A stretch of DNA of 64,000 bases from Symbiodinium microadriaticum (GCA_001939145.1 LSRX01000079.1:652338-716337); one strand, 5' to 3'; shown: positions 30,448-39,947, counted from the stretch's first letter. Numbers and translations: made by a program. Notes: generated from the sequence alone by a model not told the origin.

Positions 30448-31005
30448 TTTCCGAAAATAGTAATTACCCTAACTAGTAGGATCCTTGTTATAAGGACCCC
30501 AAAATAAGATACCCTAATTTTCGGAAAGTACCAAGTGATGTAGTACCCTAACTAGTAGGATCCTTGTTATAAGGACCCCAAAATAAGATACCCTAATTTT
30601 CGGAAAGTACCAAGTGATGTAGTACCCTAACTAGTAGGATCCTTGTTATAAGGACCCCAAAATAAGATACCCTAATTTTCGGAAAGTACCAAGTGATGTA
30701 GTACCCTAACTAGTAGGATCCTTGTTATAAGGACCCCAAAATAAGATACCCTAATTTTCGGAAAGTACCAAGTGATGTAGTACCCTAACTAGTAGGATCC
30801 TTGTTATAAGGACCCCAAAATAAGATACCCTAATTTTCGGAAAGTACCAAGTGATGTAGTACCCTAACTAGTAGGATCCTTGTTATAAGGACTCCAAAAT
30901 AAGATACCCTAATTTTCGGAAAGTACCAAGTGATGTAGTATCTTAACTGGTAAGATCCTTGTTATAAGGACCCCAAAATAAAGATACCCTAATTTTCGGA
31001 AAGTA
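30448..31005. repeat. 79-bp satellite made from a P14 palindrome, 7 copies
   Basis: ATCCTTGTTATAAGGACC occurs at 30481, 30560, 30639, 30718, 30797, 30876 and 30955, an exact 79-bp period. The first unit keeps the left end TTTCCGAAAATAGT and each unit ends TAATTTTCGGAAAGT, so the unit is an inverted-repeat element copied head to tail. The last two units carry substitutions and one inserted A. Confidence 0.92.
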
Positions 31006-31080
31006 CCAAACCCTAAACTCTAAACTCTAAAGCCCTAAATCCTAAACTCTAAAACCCTAATTTTCGGAAAGTACCAAGGG
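31006..31080. repeat. CCCTAAA words plus P14 right-end fragment
   Basis: After short CCCTAAA and CTCTAAA words, CCCTAATTTTCGGAAAGTAC reappears at about 31056-31075, a detached right end of the satellite unit. Confidence 0.65.
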
Positions 31081-31139
31081 GCGCTGCCAAACCGCGAAGC
31101 TGCAGAGAGGAGGCCGACTCTGCGCCAGACAGGAGCTCC

Positions 31140-31560
31140 TCCAGGGCTTTTCTAGGGCTTTTGGGTTCAGGGCTTAGGGCTCTTGGGCTTTTGGGTTTAG
31201 GGCTCTGGAGCTCCTCTGGGGCTTTAGGGTTTAGGGGTTTAGGGCTCCTCCAGGGCTCAAGGGCTTAGGGCTCTAGGGCTTTAGGCTTTTGGGGTTTAGG
31301 CTTTAGGGGTTTAGAGTTTAGGGTTTAGGGCTTTAGGGGTTAGGGGTTTAGGGGTTTAGGGGTTTAGGGCTCTTGCGCTTTTGGGTTTTGGGGTTTAGGG
31401 GTTTAGGGTTTAGGGGTTTAGGGTTTTGAGGGTTTAGGGGTTTAGGGTTTAGGGGTTTAGGGCTTTAGGGTTTTAGGGGTTTAGGGGTTTAGGGTTTTAG
31501 GGTTTTAGGGTTAACAGTTAAGGGCTTAGGGTTTAGGGTTTAAGTCGGGCCTAGGATGCC
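31140..31560 (+). repeat. TTTAGGG/TTTAGGGG block
   Basis: A long G-rich block in which TTTAGGGG and CTTTAGGG 8-mers dominate. GGCTCCTC and GGAGCTCCTC interruptions recur in the first 120 bp. Confidence 0.8.
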
Positions 31561-31593
31561 TTTAAGGGTTTAGGGTTTCAAGGTTTCAGGGAT

Positions 31594-31677
31594 CTTAGTT
31601 GCTGAGTTCACAAGCATAAAACAAGTGCACACTTTCAGTCCCAAAAATTAGTTAAAGTGTAGTATTTCAGCTACTAC
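31594..31677. mobile_element. P9 inverted-repeat element
   Basis: CTTAGTTGCTGAGTTCACAA on the left and AGTATTTCAGCTACTAC on the right. The inner ACACTTTCAG...TTAAAGTGT is also inverse. Confidence 0.78.
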
Positions 31678-31679
31678 GT

Positions 31680-31915
31680 TGGGTTTAGGCTGCCTTTAAG
31701 GCTTAAGGCTTTTTGGATTTAGGATGCATTTAAGGGTTTAAGGATTTTGCGTTTAGGATGCCTTTAAGGGTTTCAGGCTTTTGGGTTTAAGATGCCTTTA
31801 AGGGTTTGAGGCTTTTTGGGGTGTAGGATGCCTTTAAGGGTGTAGGGCTTTTGGGTTTAGGATGCCTTTAAGGGTCTAGAGTGCCTTTAAGGGTTTAGGG
31901 TGCCTGTATGGGTGC
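31680..31915 (+). repeat. degenerate ~35-bp minisatellite
   Basis: GGATGCCTTTAAGGGT recurs about every 33-36 bp (about 31724, 31756, 31790, 31826, 31858), each followed by a TTTNAGGCTTTT-like spacer. It looks built on TTTAGGG-like words. Confidence 0.7.
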
Positions 31916-32100
31916 CCGCAAGGCTTTGGGGCTGAGGAATCAAGGGCCTGAGGGTTGAGGGTTCCTTTAAGGGTACAGGGTGGAAGATCTGAAGTTCCTT
32001 TAAGGGTTCCTTTTAAGGGTTTAGGGCTAAAGGGTTTGAGGTAGGTCTAAAGTTCCTTTATAAAAGGAGGTTAGGGCTAAAGGGTTTGAGGCAGGGCTGC
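31916..32100 (+). repeat. GTTCCTTTAAGGGTT-type degenerate repeats
   Basis: GTTCCTTTAAGGGT and GGGCTAAAGGGTTTGAGG each occur two or more times. Confidence 0.6.
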
Positions 32101-32355
32101 GTTTTTTCTTGCAAGGCGCTCAGAATGCTGTATGTGGGCTGCACAGGGATTCATAACACGCTTTGGACAATATTATACTTCCAGGAGCTCTAGTACCTTT
32201 TTTAATCGTGGGTACCTGGAGGGTTAGGGAAGGGTTTTGAAGAGAGGCAGAAATGATGGGCAGACGCTGCTGTCCCAGGCGCCTGCACCAAGCCGGCCGT
32301 TGGCCCTGCGCGGTGTCTCCGTCAATCACCAAAAACACTCAAAAAGAGAAGCTGT

Positions 32356-32464
32356 CCCAAAGGGTCCTAGGTACTGTTATAGGGAATACTTCCCTAGATC
32401 ATAATAGTAATTCCCAATATAGTAACCTTACATTCTACAATATAGGTACTTAGGGCCGTTTGGG
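32356..32464. mobile_element. P1 inverted-repeat element
   Basis: CCCAAAGGGTCCTAGGTACT and GTACTTAGGGCCGTTTGGG ends. The flanks TGT and TGG match at two of three bases. Confidence 0.82.
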
Positions 32465-32642
32465 TGGGAAGGCCGTAATGAAACTTGCGTTTTCGCCATC
32501 ATGGCCGTACAGCCTCCCAAGATCAAGGGTATGTTGTCCTTGAGCCGTAAAACCTAATTACACCCTCCATCCTACAGCCTGTTTTGGGGGCGTGTGGGTG
32601 GAACATGGGAGTTCCCAAACCTTCCAAAATCACTTACCCTTA

Positions 32643-32723
32643 CCCTCAAAGGACTCACATTTTCAGGCTTTTGCCCCAAAGACCCTACTTTATAAGGCTT
32701 TTTGGCTAATTTGATGCTAAGGG
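32643..32723. mobile_element. P3 inverted-repeat element, diverged
   Basis: CCCTCAAAGGACTCACATTT on the left, GGCTTTTTGGCTAATTTG and TGCTAAGGG on the right. Confidence 0.7.
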
Positions 32724-32827
32724 TGCAGGAACATGCTTTAAATCATAGAAGGATCCCTGCTAGAGTTTACGGCACCTTCCTTAATTAAGGGATTGTATTG
32801 AAGGTCTGGGTGGTTGTAGGAGTGAGG

Positions 32828-32933
32828 ATTAAGGGGACCGTTGGAGATTGATAGACCCTCTCAACAAGAAGGTCCTGTGTAAGAGCGCCACAAGTAGGGG
32901 AAAGAAGGGTCCCCTTTGAGGGGTCTCCGTAAT
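32828..32933. mobile_element. P13 inverted-repeat element
   Basis: ATTAAGGGGACCGTTGGAGA on the left and GAGGGGTCTCCGTAAT on the right. The core ATAGACCCTCTCAACAAG is shared with 16411-16513. Confidence 0.72.
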
Positions 32934-33094
32934 ACTACGTATGGTCCGTTTGAAGGACCCCTACGAAACCCTATATAAAACCATATAGTAGAGACCCGGA
33001 AACCCTACACCCGAAACTCATGGTAGGTTGCAGCCAGCCCTCCAGAGAACTGAAGCCGTCAAGTCTGGCGGAAGCCCGGAAAAGTTGAAAATCT

Positions 33095-33265
33095 CTGTTT
33101 AGGGGATTAGGGTTTAGGATTTAAGGTTTTAGGGTTTAGGGCTTGCTTTAGGGTCTAGGGTTTTAAGGTTCAGGGCTTAGGGTTTGTGTAGGGGTGTAGG
33201 GGTTCAGGGTTTAGGGTTTGCTTTAGGAGTTTAGGGGGTTTAGGGGTTTAGGGTGTAGGTTTCTT
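33095..33265 (+). repeat. telomere-like TTTAGGG block
   Basis: TTTAGGG, TTTTAGGG and GTGTAGGG units. Confidence 0.72.
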
Positions 33266-33381
33266 GAGGGGAGAATATGATCCGAAACATGTGTAAAAGT
33301 AATACATGCATTGGGGTTTAGGGCTGTGGAGTTGGGGTTTACGGTAAAGGGAGCTCCGCAGAACAGAGCTGACCAGAAAAA

Positions 33382-33624
33382 ATGATAGCAGTCGATGCAC
33401 TTGCAAGTGGCACACCTCGAGTCGTCATGTACCTCATGCTAGATGTAGATTTCCAAGCCCCTACAGTTATCCGTATTTCGGGTTCTACATCAATTAAAGC
33501 AATACAGAAGGTTCAAATTGTCCCAAGTGCTAAACCCTTGCGAACCAATAGTATCATCGCAAACTCCTATAACTTAAACCCCAAATCCCCACGCCTCAAA
33601 AAAAACTTAAACCGTAAACCCTAG
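33382..33624 (+). CDS. doubtful 80-codon open frame
   Basis: An ATG-initiated frame in a stretch of DNA that is mostly not repeat. The first 55 residues (MIAVDALASG start, then mixed hydrophobic sequence with no obvious signal peptide) are not produced by a simple repeat. The last 20 residues are translation of CCCTAAA-like DNA and the stop lies in that tract. I recognise no domain. No splice sites or promoter could be assigned. It may be chance, an exon, or a decayed element. Confidence 0.15.
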   Translation: MIAVDALASGTPRVVMYLMLDVDFQAPTVIRISGSTSIKAIQKVQIVPSAKPLRTNSIIANSYNLNPKSPRLKKNLNRKP

Positions 33625-33855
33625 ACCCTAGACCCTACACTCCTAAACCCTAAACCCACACTCTAAACCCTCAACCATAAACCCTATATCGCCTAAACCC
33701 GAAACCCTGAACCCTAAACCCTAAACTCCTAATTCCCTAAACCCACACTCCAAACCCTAGACCCTAAACCCTAAACTCCTAAAGCCCTAATAACCCTAAA
33801 CCCACACTCTAAACCCTAAACTCCTACACCCCTAAACCTGCACTCCAAACCCTCC
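33605..33855 (-). repeat. telomere-like CCCTAAA block
   Basis: CCCTAAA with CCCTAGA and CCCACACTC interruptions. ACCCACACTC(T/C)AAACCCT recurs three or four times. Confidence 0.78.
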
Positions 33856-33924
33856 TGCCTGAGTCTGGCACAAAGACGCCTGGGATGAGACCAACCAGCG
33901 CATTGCTCAAGGCCTGCGCCTGCC

Positions 33925-34080
33925 AAAGCTGTTGGGTTTTGGGTTCAAGGTTTAGGGCTTAAGGGTTTTAGGGCTTAAGGGTTAAGGGTTTAGGGTTGAA
34001 GGGTTTTGGGTTTAGGGTTGAAGGGTTTAGGGTTAATGGTTTAGGGTTTAGGGGTTTAGTGTTTAGGCATCGGGGTTTTA
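33925..34080 (+). repeat. telomere-like TTTAGGG block
   Basis: GGGTTTAGGGTTGAAGGGTT-type units, opposite in strand to the block 70 bp to the left. Confidence 0.72.
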
Positions 34081-34259
34081 ACATGTCGTAAGTAACCCGT
34101 CGAAACACTATTGCTGAATATGCAGGCGCTCTGGATTAGGTGCTGTAGGTCCTCGGGGGTGGGGGGTTGAGGGCTTCGGTGGCAGTAGTGAATGCTGTTG
34201 GGTGCCTTAAAACATCAGGGTTGACTTTCTGTGTGTTTGGGCTACAGTATAAAAGTCTA

Positions 34260-34345
34260 TCTTAAACCCTCAACCCTCAACCCCTAAACCCCTAAACGCT
34301 AGACCCTATAAATGCTTAAACCCTAGACCTTAAACCCTAAAACTT
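34260..34345 (-). repeat. telomere-like CCCTAAA tract
   Basis: CCCTCAACCC and CCCTAAA units. Confidence 0.62.
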
Positions 34346-34395
34346 TCGTGTCTTTCCAGGCTCTGGAAAGGCTTATGGATGGACAGGGCTACTTT

Positions 34396-34513
34396 CCCAA
34401 AGGGTCCTAAGTACCTGTATGGTAGAATGTAGGGTTTCTATATTAGGAATATCGATTATGATTTAGGGAATTTAGGGACAAGTTCCCCATAACAGTACCT
34501 AGGACCCTTTGGG
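34396..34513. mobile_element. P1 element with a TTTAGGGA interior duplication
   Basis: CCCAAAGGGTCCTAAGTACC and CAGTACCTAGGACCCTTTGGG arms (latter from its second base). The centre reads ATTTAGGGAATTTAGGGAC, making this copy about 9 bp longer than its relatives. Confidence 0.83.
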
Positions 34514-34588
34514 TTACTAAACCCCAAACCCTAAACCCTCAACTCTACATCCTTATAGGAACCCTTATAGGCTTATAGGAACCCTTAG

Positions 34589-34620
34589 TATTCCCTATAA
34601 CAGTACCTAGGACCCTTTGG
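34589..34620. mobile_element. P1 right-end fragment
   Basis: TATTCCCTATAACAGTACCT then AGGACCCTTTGG repeats the right end of the element 75 bp upstream, without a left arm. Confidence 0.75.
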
Positions 34621-34689
34621 CTTTGGGGCTTAGGCGTCGGAGAGCCAACGCATTTCATCTCAACCGGACTGCAGGAGACTCATCAAGCC

Positions 34690-35195
34690 TCGGTTCAGGC
34701 TTTTAGGCTTTTAGGGTTTTAGGGGTCTTAGGGTTTTAGGGGGTTTAGGCTTTTAGGGTTTTAGGGGTCTTAGGGTTTGGGGGTTTAGGCTTTTAGGGTT
34801 TTAGGGGTCTTAGGGTTTGGGGTTTTGTGTTTAGGGGTTTAGGGGTCTAGGGGTTTACGGGATTTAGGGTTTGGGGGTTTTGGGGTCTTAGGGGTTTAGG
34901 GTTTGGGGGTTTCGGGCTCTAGGGTTTTAGGGGTCCTAGGGTTTAGGGCTTTAGGGTTTATAGGGTTTAGGGGTTTTAGGGTTTGGGCGTTTTAGGGGTT
35001 TCGGGGCTTGGGGTTTAGGGTTTAGGGGTTTAGGGGTTTTAGGGTTTAGGGGTTTAGGCTTTTAGGGTCTAGGGGTTTAGGGGTTTTAGGGTTTAGGGAT
35101 TTAGGGTTTAGGGGTTTAAGGGTTTTAGGGTTTAGGGGTTTAGGGGTTTTAGGGTCTAGGGGTTTTAGGGTCTAGGGGTTTAGGGTTTGAGGGTT
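34690..35195 (+). repeat. TTTAGGG/TTTTAGGGG block, ~0.5 kb
   Basis: The first 130 bp form a higher-order repeat (TTTAGGCTTTTAGGGTTTTA, then GGGGTCTTAGGGT) present about three times. The rest is TTTAGGGG and TTTTAGGG units. Confidence 0.85.
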
Positions 35196-35441
35196 AGCAG
35201 ACAGACAAAAGGGACTGTTGCGAAGGCCCAAATATGATAGCATGCAACCTAAGCTAAGTCACCCCCAAGCCCTTCTCAAGACCAAAGAATGCCAGAACCT
35301 GCAACAAAAGCCCTAAAGCCCTGAATGGATCCGGATCAGGGGTCGGCATTATTGTCGAAAACCCACACGAGGCCTTCCAACAACCAGGCATTCAACACCG
35401 AAAGCCCTCTCACCCCCAACCAACGAAATTCCCTGGTCCTG
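35196..35441. other. no recognisable feature
   Basis: About 250 bp without repeat or supported frame. Confidence 0.4.
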
Positions 35442-35551
35442 CCTTAAGGACGAAATGACCCTAAAAAGTAGGGGCCCTACACCCTTGTACTATGTATCCC
35501 TATATGGTATATGAACCCTAAAGCCTTTTAGGGTTCATTTCGTCCTTAAGG
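35442..35551. mobile_element. inverted-repeat element, CTTAAGGACGAAATG ends
   Basis: CTTAAGGACGAAATGACCCT and GGGTTCATTTCGTCCTTAAG are inverse arms, exact over the outer 15 bp. About 110 bp; the only copy I see here. Confidence 0.82.
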
Positions 35552-35623
35552 TGAGCCCTTGAAGCTGATGCGCAGGCCTCGCTCTGCGCATCCCTGGCTT
35601 CGTTTCGACCCACGAGCACCTGC

Positions 35624-35735
35624 AGTTTAAGGGTTAAGGGTGTAGGGCTTAGGGGCTTTAGGGCTTTAGGGTTTAAGGGTTTAGGGTTCAAGGTTTAATT
35701 AAGGTTTAGGGTTTAAGGGGCTTATCTCGGGTTTG
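35624..35735 (+). repeat. telomere-like TTTAGGG tract
   Basis: TTAAGGG, CTTTAGGG and TTTAGGG units. Confidence 0.68.
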
Positions 35736-36186
35736 GGGTTTCGGCTCTTCCAACCCACGTGCCGGGGGGCCTCATGAGTTCGAAGAGGTCGGATGGTACA
35801 GGGTTTCCCTGATTTCATCAAGACGCCTTCGTAAATATGACACCATGATGGAAAAAAAAAGATGCCCCAAGCGACGTTGTGTATCGTTTTCAGGGTCTAG
35901 CAACACAGCAGCTTCACGTGCCTCTTCAGAGGTTTAACGGTATGTATGTCTAGGCGCCGAGGAACATGTAACGGCCCCTCAGAGATTTCATAGAAGTAGA
36001 AAATCCTACAAAAGCTCTCTCAATTCCTAATGCTCTTTTGAGCAAAAAAAACCATCAACAGACACGCCCTAATTCAACCCTCAATCCTTTTTGCAACACT
36101 CTGGATCTGAGCCTCCCGGGCATCGATGCAAGGTACAAGACGGAATCTTGAAAAGCTTAATTAACGCCTGCAGCAGGTGAATATGA
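35736..36186. other. single-copy-like DNA
   Basis: No repeat structure except an A run (about 35852-35860). No supported gene. Confidence 0.35.
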
Positions 36187-36456
36187 TGGGATTGTACAGA
36201 AGTTAGTAAAGTCGGGTTTAAAGTGGGCTCGGGGCTTCTGATTGGGAAGCAAGGTTTTGGTCGCGAAAAACTTATTCGCTTGACACAGGAAGAACATCTG
36301 ATGATAGAAAGAATCAAAACAAACGGAACCATAGAAACCAGACTGATTTGGCAACCCAAAAACATGGAGATTTCTGCAGCGACTGACCGTCGTAATGAGG
36401 ATACCGTTGGCTTTCAACATCTTAAGAAAATAAGACCGAAATCGCGAGGCCAGTAA
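36187..36456 (+). CDS. doubtful open frame, possible exon or fossil
   Basis: The frame is open from just after a TGA at 36184 to a stop ending at 36456. It has no ATG at its left edge; the first in-frame ATG is well inside. The translation is charged and mixed (LIGKQGFGREKLIRLTQEEH, then MIERIKTNGTIETRLIW), unlike the repeat-derived frames. An overlapping minus-strand frame is also open. I recognise no domain. It could be an internal exon, a retroelement remnant or chance. Confidence 0.17.
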   Translation, partial: WDCTEVSKVGFKVGSGLLIGKQGFGREKLIRLTQEEHLMIERIKTNGTIETRLIWQPKNMEISAATDRRNEDTVGFQHLKKIRPKSRGQ

Positions 36457-36474
36457 TTCAACCCGCAATCCATA

Positions 36475-36785
36475 AACCCCAAAACCCAACTAAACCCTAA
36501 ACCCTAAACCCCAAACCCTAAATCCTATGCCCTAAACCCTAAACCCCAAAACCTACTAAACCCTAAACCCTAAACCCTAAATCCTAAGCCCGAAGCCCTA
36601 AACCCTAAACCCCAAAACCTACTAACCCTAAACCCTGCATCCTAAGCCCTAAGCCCTAAACCCCAAGACCTACTAAACCCTAAACCCTAAACCCTAAGCC
36701 CTATAAGCCCTAAACCCTGAACCCCAAAACCTACTAAACCCTAAACCCTAAGCCCTAAACCCCAAAACCTACTAAACCCTAAGTC
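36475..36785 (-). repeat. CCCTAAA block with CCCCAAAACCTACTAAA higher order
   Basis: ACCCCAAAACCTACTAA(A)CC recurs about five times at 45-65 bp spacing within CCCTAAA and CCCTAAG units. Confidence 0.85.
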
Positions 36786-36865
36786 GGGGCACAGCGGAGG
36801 CCGGCCAGGGCCCAGCCGTTTTCAGGTCCGAGAGCGAAAAGCCGGAGTGTCGGTGCCTTGTGGGT

Positions 36866-36990
36866 TTCGGGGTTTAGGGGTTTAGGGCTTATAGGGTTTA
36901 GGGTTTAGGGTTTAGGGGTTTAGGGTTTAGGCTTTGAGGTTTAGGGCTTTAGGGCTTGAGGGTTTGAGGGTTTGAGGGCTGTAGCTTCCT
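36866..36990 (+). repeat. telomere-like TTTAGGG tract
   Basis: TTTAGGGG, TTTAGGG and TTTGAGGG units. Confidence 0.72.
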
Positions 36991-37007
36991 ACCCTTCTTG
37001 AACCCTA

Positions 37008-37107
37008 CCTATAGTCTCCGTTGTAGCTCCTTTTGGGGGTTACCTTTTAGGATCCCTGATACAAAATTGGTTAAACCAAAAAAAGGAACTACAATGGAGA
37101 CCATAGG
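37008..37107. mobile_element. inverted-repeat element, CCTATAGTCTCC ends
   Basis: CCTATAGTCTCCGTTGTAGC and GGAACTACAATGGAGACCAT then AGG are inverse with few mismatches over about 27 bp. Part of the arm (AGGAACTACAATGGA) also occurs at about 5282. Confidence 0.8.
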
Positions 37108-37431
37108 CAGCGTTCAAGTGTTCAAGCTTTGAGGTTTGGGGCTTTAGGGCTTCAGGGCTTTAGGGCTTTAGGGTCTAAGGTTTCAAGCTCGCTCCATCGG
37201 AGCTAACATTAGCCACAAGGGTTTAGGCTTTAGAGCTTATGGTGTGGAGTTTGGGGGCTTAGGGCTTTAGTAAGTCTGCCTTTTCAAGAAGGATCCCAAG
37301 TAGCCTAGCTAGAGCAGAAAAAAAAGGGGGGCTCCCTTTTATTGGTAGAGTATAGATTTTCGGGACCTCCCAAGTGACGTTTAACATGGTCCTTCATCGT
37401 CTATTAGAGGGTAGTTGAGGGGGTGAAGATA
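37108..37431. other. no supported gene; decayed TTTAGGG words
   Basis: CTTTAGGG words to about 37175, an A/G homopolymer pair at 37317-37331, otherwise plain sequence. Confidence 0.4.
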
Positions 37432-37540
37432 CACCCTAAACCCTAAACCGAACCCTAAACCCTAAACCCTAAACCCTAAACCCTAGACCCTAGACCCTAA
37501 ACCCTAAACCCTATAGACCCTAAACCCTAAACCTTTTGCA
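37432..37540 (-). repeat. telomere-like CCCTAAA block
   Basis: About fourteen CCCTAAA units in good register. Confidence 0.82.
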
Positions 37541-37685
37541 ATGATCCTAGGACCAACAAAAAAAGAAGGGAACAGGCCCCACTGGGCGACCAAGGAGGAA
37601 GCAGTCAGGTGGCGCGGCGGTGTCATCCCGCTGCAGGAACATGATCCTGTGGGCCATGTCCTGAAGCGGTGGAAGTGCTCAATAA

Positions 37686-37785
37686 GGGTTTAGGGTTCGG
37701 GTTTAGGGTTAAGGGTTTAAGGTTCAGGGTTTAGGATTTTAGGGTTTTGGGTTTTGGGTTTTAGGATTGAGGGTTTTGGGTTAAA
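37686..37785 (+). repeat. TTTAGGG/TTTTGGG tract leading into P7
   Basis: The final 50 bp (GGGTTTTGGGTTTTAGGATT) resemble the sequence just left of the P7 element at 39115. Confidence 0.65.
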
Positions 37786-37887
37786 AGAAACTACAAGTGG
37801 GGAGTTTAGGGTATATGGGGCTTCTATAAGGCTTCTATAAGGTATATAGACCTTCTATAAGGCTCCACTACCCACCTGAAAATGTCC
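37786..37887. mobile_element. P7 inverted-repeat element
   Basis: AGAAACTACAAGTGGGGAGT and CTACCCACCTGAAAATGTCC ends. A 9-10 bp deletion lies near the right arm. Confidence 0.82.
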
Positions 37888-37924
37888 TAGAACAAGGGTT
37901 TAGGGCTTAGCGTTTAGGGGGTTC

Positions 37925-38330
37925 GCTACATCCGATCACGTATCCAACGAGGGGCTCCGGCATCCAAGTCGGCAAGCGGAGTCGTGGCTTTAGCCCGTTT
38001 GAGAGCCATGGCCACCACAAAATCAAACTACAAAACAGTTCTCGGAAGCCAGGGCAGCGATGTAGCAGTCGATCATCGAGGTCGGCACGGCAACATGCTA
38101 TCAAATTCTTCACTCACACATTGTTCCTGTGGCCGTCGAGTTGAACAATCGATGCAACTGATCCCTGATGTGTCGCATCTGACAGCGATTGTGGCCTATA
38201 GATACCATAAGCACACATTGTTCTCGCCATGCTGCCGTTTGACGCATTTTGACGTCTGACCCGGTCGGTGGTCCGAACCGGTCAGCAAAGCGCTACCAAG
38301 CATCCGATGCCGATGTCGATCGTTCGGGCG
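37925..38330. other. CG-containing single-copy-like DNA
   Basis: Free of telomere-like words. A plus-strand frame from an ATG at 38008 to 38261 (about 83 codons) encodes a Ser/His/Arg-rich sequence without a domain I recognise. A minus-strand frame overlaps it at 37907-38113. Too weak to call a gene. Confidence 0.3.
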
Positions 38331-38539
38331 AGGGTTTAGGGCTTAGGGTTCATAAAGGGTTTAGGGTCAAGGGCGTCTGAACTCTGATTTAAACTAACCC
38401 TAACCACAAGGAATCTATTCCCAAAGCCCTGTACCCCGAAGCCCAAATTGAGCCCTAAACCTCCGGACCGTATAAAACGCACACCCTGCGGAAGCAGAAC
38501 CCTTGAACTCTGAAACCCATAATAACCCTAAGACACCTA

Positions 38540-38620
38540 ACCCTAAACCCTAAACCCTAAAACCCACAACCCTAAGACACCCAACCCTAAACCCTAAACC
38601 CTAAAACCCACAACCCTAAG
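38540..38620 (-). repeat. telomere-like tract with 44-bp duplication
   Basis: ACCCACAACCCTAAGACACC and CCCTAAACCCTAAACCCTAA alternate twice. Confidence 0.72.
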
Positions 38621-38736
38621 GCACCTAAGCCTGAAGGCACTTTAGTCCTCAAGGCCCCGCGGATTCCTCAGCCCACAAATCCCAAAGGGTCCTAAGTACC
38701 TATATGGTAGAATGTAGCGTTTCTATATTGGGAATT

Positions 38737-38827
38737 CCGGGGGATCCGAAAACCTACCGTTTTATGGGTTCTAGCCTCTAATTAAGGGGTCATAACCTAC
38801 TATTTTGTAGGGTTTGGGGTCACAGGT
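38737..38827. mobile_element. P10 element nested in P1
   Basis: It begins CCGGGGGATCCGAAAACCTA and ends GGTTTGGGGTCACAGGT. Closely similar to the copy at 11426-11518. Confidence 0.85.
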
Positions 38828-38908
38828 ACACCCTAAACCCTTAATCCTAAATCCTAAACCCTTAATCCTAAACCCCTAAACCCTTAAACCCTTAAACATT
38901 ATGATTTA
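38828..38908 (-). repeat. CCCTTAAAC/CCTAAATC tract joined to P10 end
   Basis: Telomere-like units fill the interval between the P10 right end and the resumed P1 sequence, so they arrived with or after the P10 copy. Confidence 0.8.
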
Positions 38909-38989
38909 GAGAAGTATTCCCTATAACGGTGCCTAGGCCCTTTGGGAATGAGGGTCTCAAGTCTCCAGGTGATTTACAGGTCGGAACTA

Positions 38990-39114
38990 AGGTTTAGGGT
39001 TTAGGGTTCAGGGTCTAGATTTAGGGTTTTAGGGTTTAGGGTTTCAGGGTTTAGGGTTTAGGGTTTTGAAGGGTTTTGGGTTTGGGGTTTTAGGATTTAG
39101 GGTTTTGGGTTAGA
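38990..39114 (+). repeat. TTTAGGG/TTTTGGG tract leading into P7
   Basis: TTTAGGG units, then GGGTTTTGGGTTTGGGGTTT-type sequence that also precedes P7 at 37786. Confidence 0.72.
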
Positions 39115-39226
39115 GGAAACTACAAGCGGGGAGTTTAGGGTATTTAGGGCTTCTATAAGGCTTCCATAAGGTATATAGACCTTTTATACGGCTCCTATAA
39201 CGGTACCTACCCAACTGAAAATGTCC
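39115..39226. mobile_element. P7 inverted-repeat element
   Basis: GGAAACTACAAGCGGGGAGT and CTACCCAACTGAAAATGTCC ends, full-length interior. Confidence 0.82.
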
Positions 39227-39424
39227 TAGACTGATACTCACTACTGCAATAATGTACCATTGTTGTGCTGACTCACGGTTTAGGGTTTACGGCTTGGGGC
39301 ATTTTTTAACCCTAAACCCTAACCCCTAAATCGACTTATTTGTTAACAAAGTGTTTATCCCCCCCAAAACCCTATTTTGACTGTCGAGGTCCCCGGCAAA
39401 AGCTGCAAAGGCACAATTCTATTC

Positions 39425-39540
39425 CTTAAGGGTTTGGGGTTTTAGGGTTTAGGGGTTTAGGGGCTTAGGGTTTGGGGGTGTAGGGCTTTGGGTTTAGGCG
39501 TTTAGGGGTTTAGGGGTTTAGGGTTCAGGGTTTGGGGTAG
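39425..39540 (+). repeat. TTTAGGGG tract
   Basis: TTTAGGGG and TTTAGGCG units. Confidence 0.7.
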
Positions 39541-39636
39541 CCCCTCGACGCCTCGAGCCTGAAAACCCGGGACATCTAAGCCTGAAAAAAACCCTCTAGC
39601 GAGCCTTACCAGCCCTAAGCCCCAAACCCCCCAACC

Positions 39637-39752
39637 CTTATAGATCAACCCTCAACCCCAAACCCTAGTGCTTATGGAGCAACCCTAAACCCCAAACCCT
39701 AAGCCTTATGAAGCAACCCTAAACCCCAAACCCTAACCCTTATGGAGCAACC
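39637..39752 (-). repeat. 34-bp tandem repeat, ~3.4 copies
   Basis: CTTATNGANCAACCCT starts at 39637, 39671, 39705 and 39739, each followed by AACCCCAAACCCTA. Confidence 0.88.
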
Positions 39753-39852
39753 CTTGTTACGGTCCCTACAGTAGTCTCAGAGCAATGGGTCCTCCTCTAA
39801 CCTCAGCCAACCTGCCACAGTCGCAACGTCCGCTCCAGACCTTCGCGATGTA

Positions 39853-39947
39853 GGTAGTTCTCTGAACTAAGGCCTCTTTTTGACCCCCAGATATAGCATG
39901 GCACGCTTAACGGACCCTAAAAGGGCCCCTTCTTTAGAGAACTACCC
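39853..39947. mobile_element. P5 inverted-repeat element
   Basis: GGTAGTTCTCTGAACTAAGG on the left and TTCTTTAGAGAACTACCC on the right. Confidence 0.8.

Larger units (their letters stand above)
38691..38946. mobile_element. P1 element split by P10 plus telomere-like DNA
   Basis: CCCAAAGGGTCCTAAGTACC at the left and GGTGCCTAGGCCCTTTGGG at the right, with AAT on both sides (38688-38690, 38947-38949). The P1 centre is interrupted from about 38737 to 38908. Confidence 0.88.

Noticed and set aside
35856-36456. Retroelement or polymerase remnant in the non-repeat stretch
   Set aside because: I found no reverse transcriptase, integrase or other catalytic motif in any frame. The frame at 36187-36456 was kept only as an unassigned candidate.
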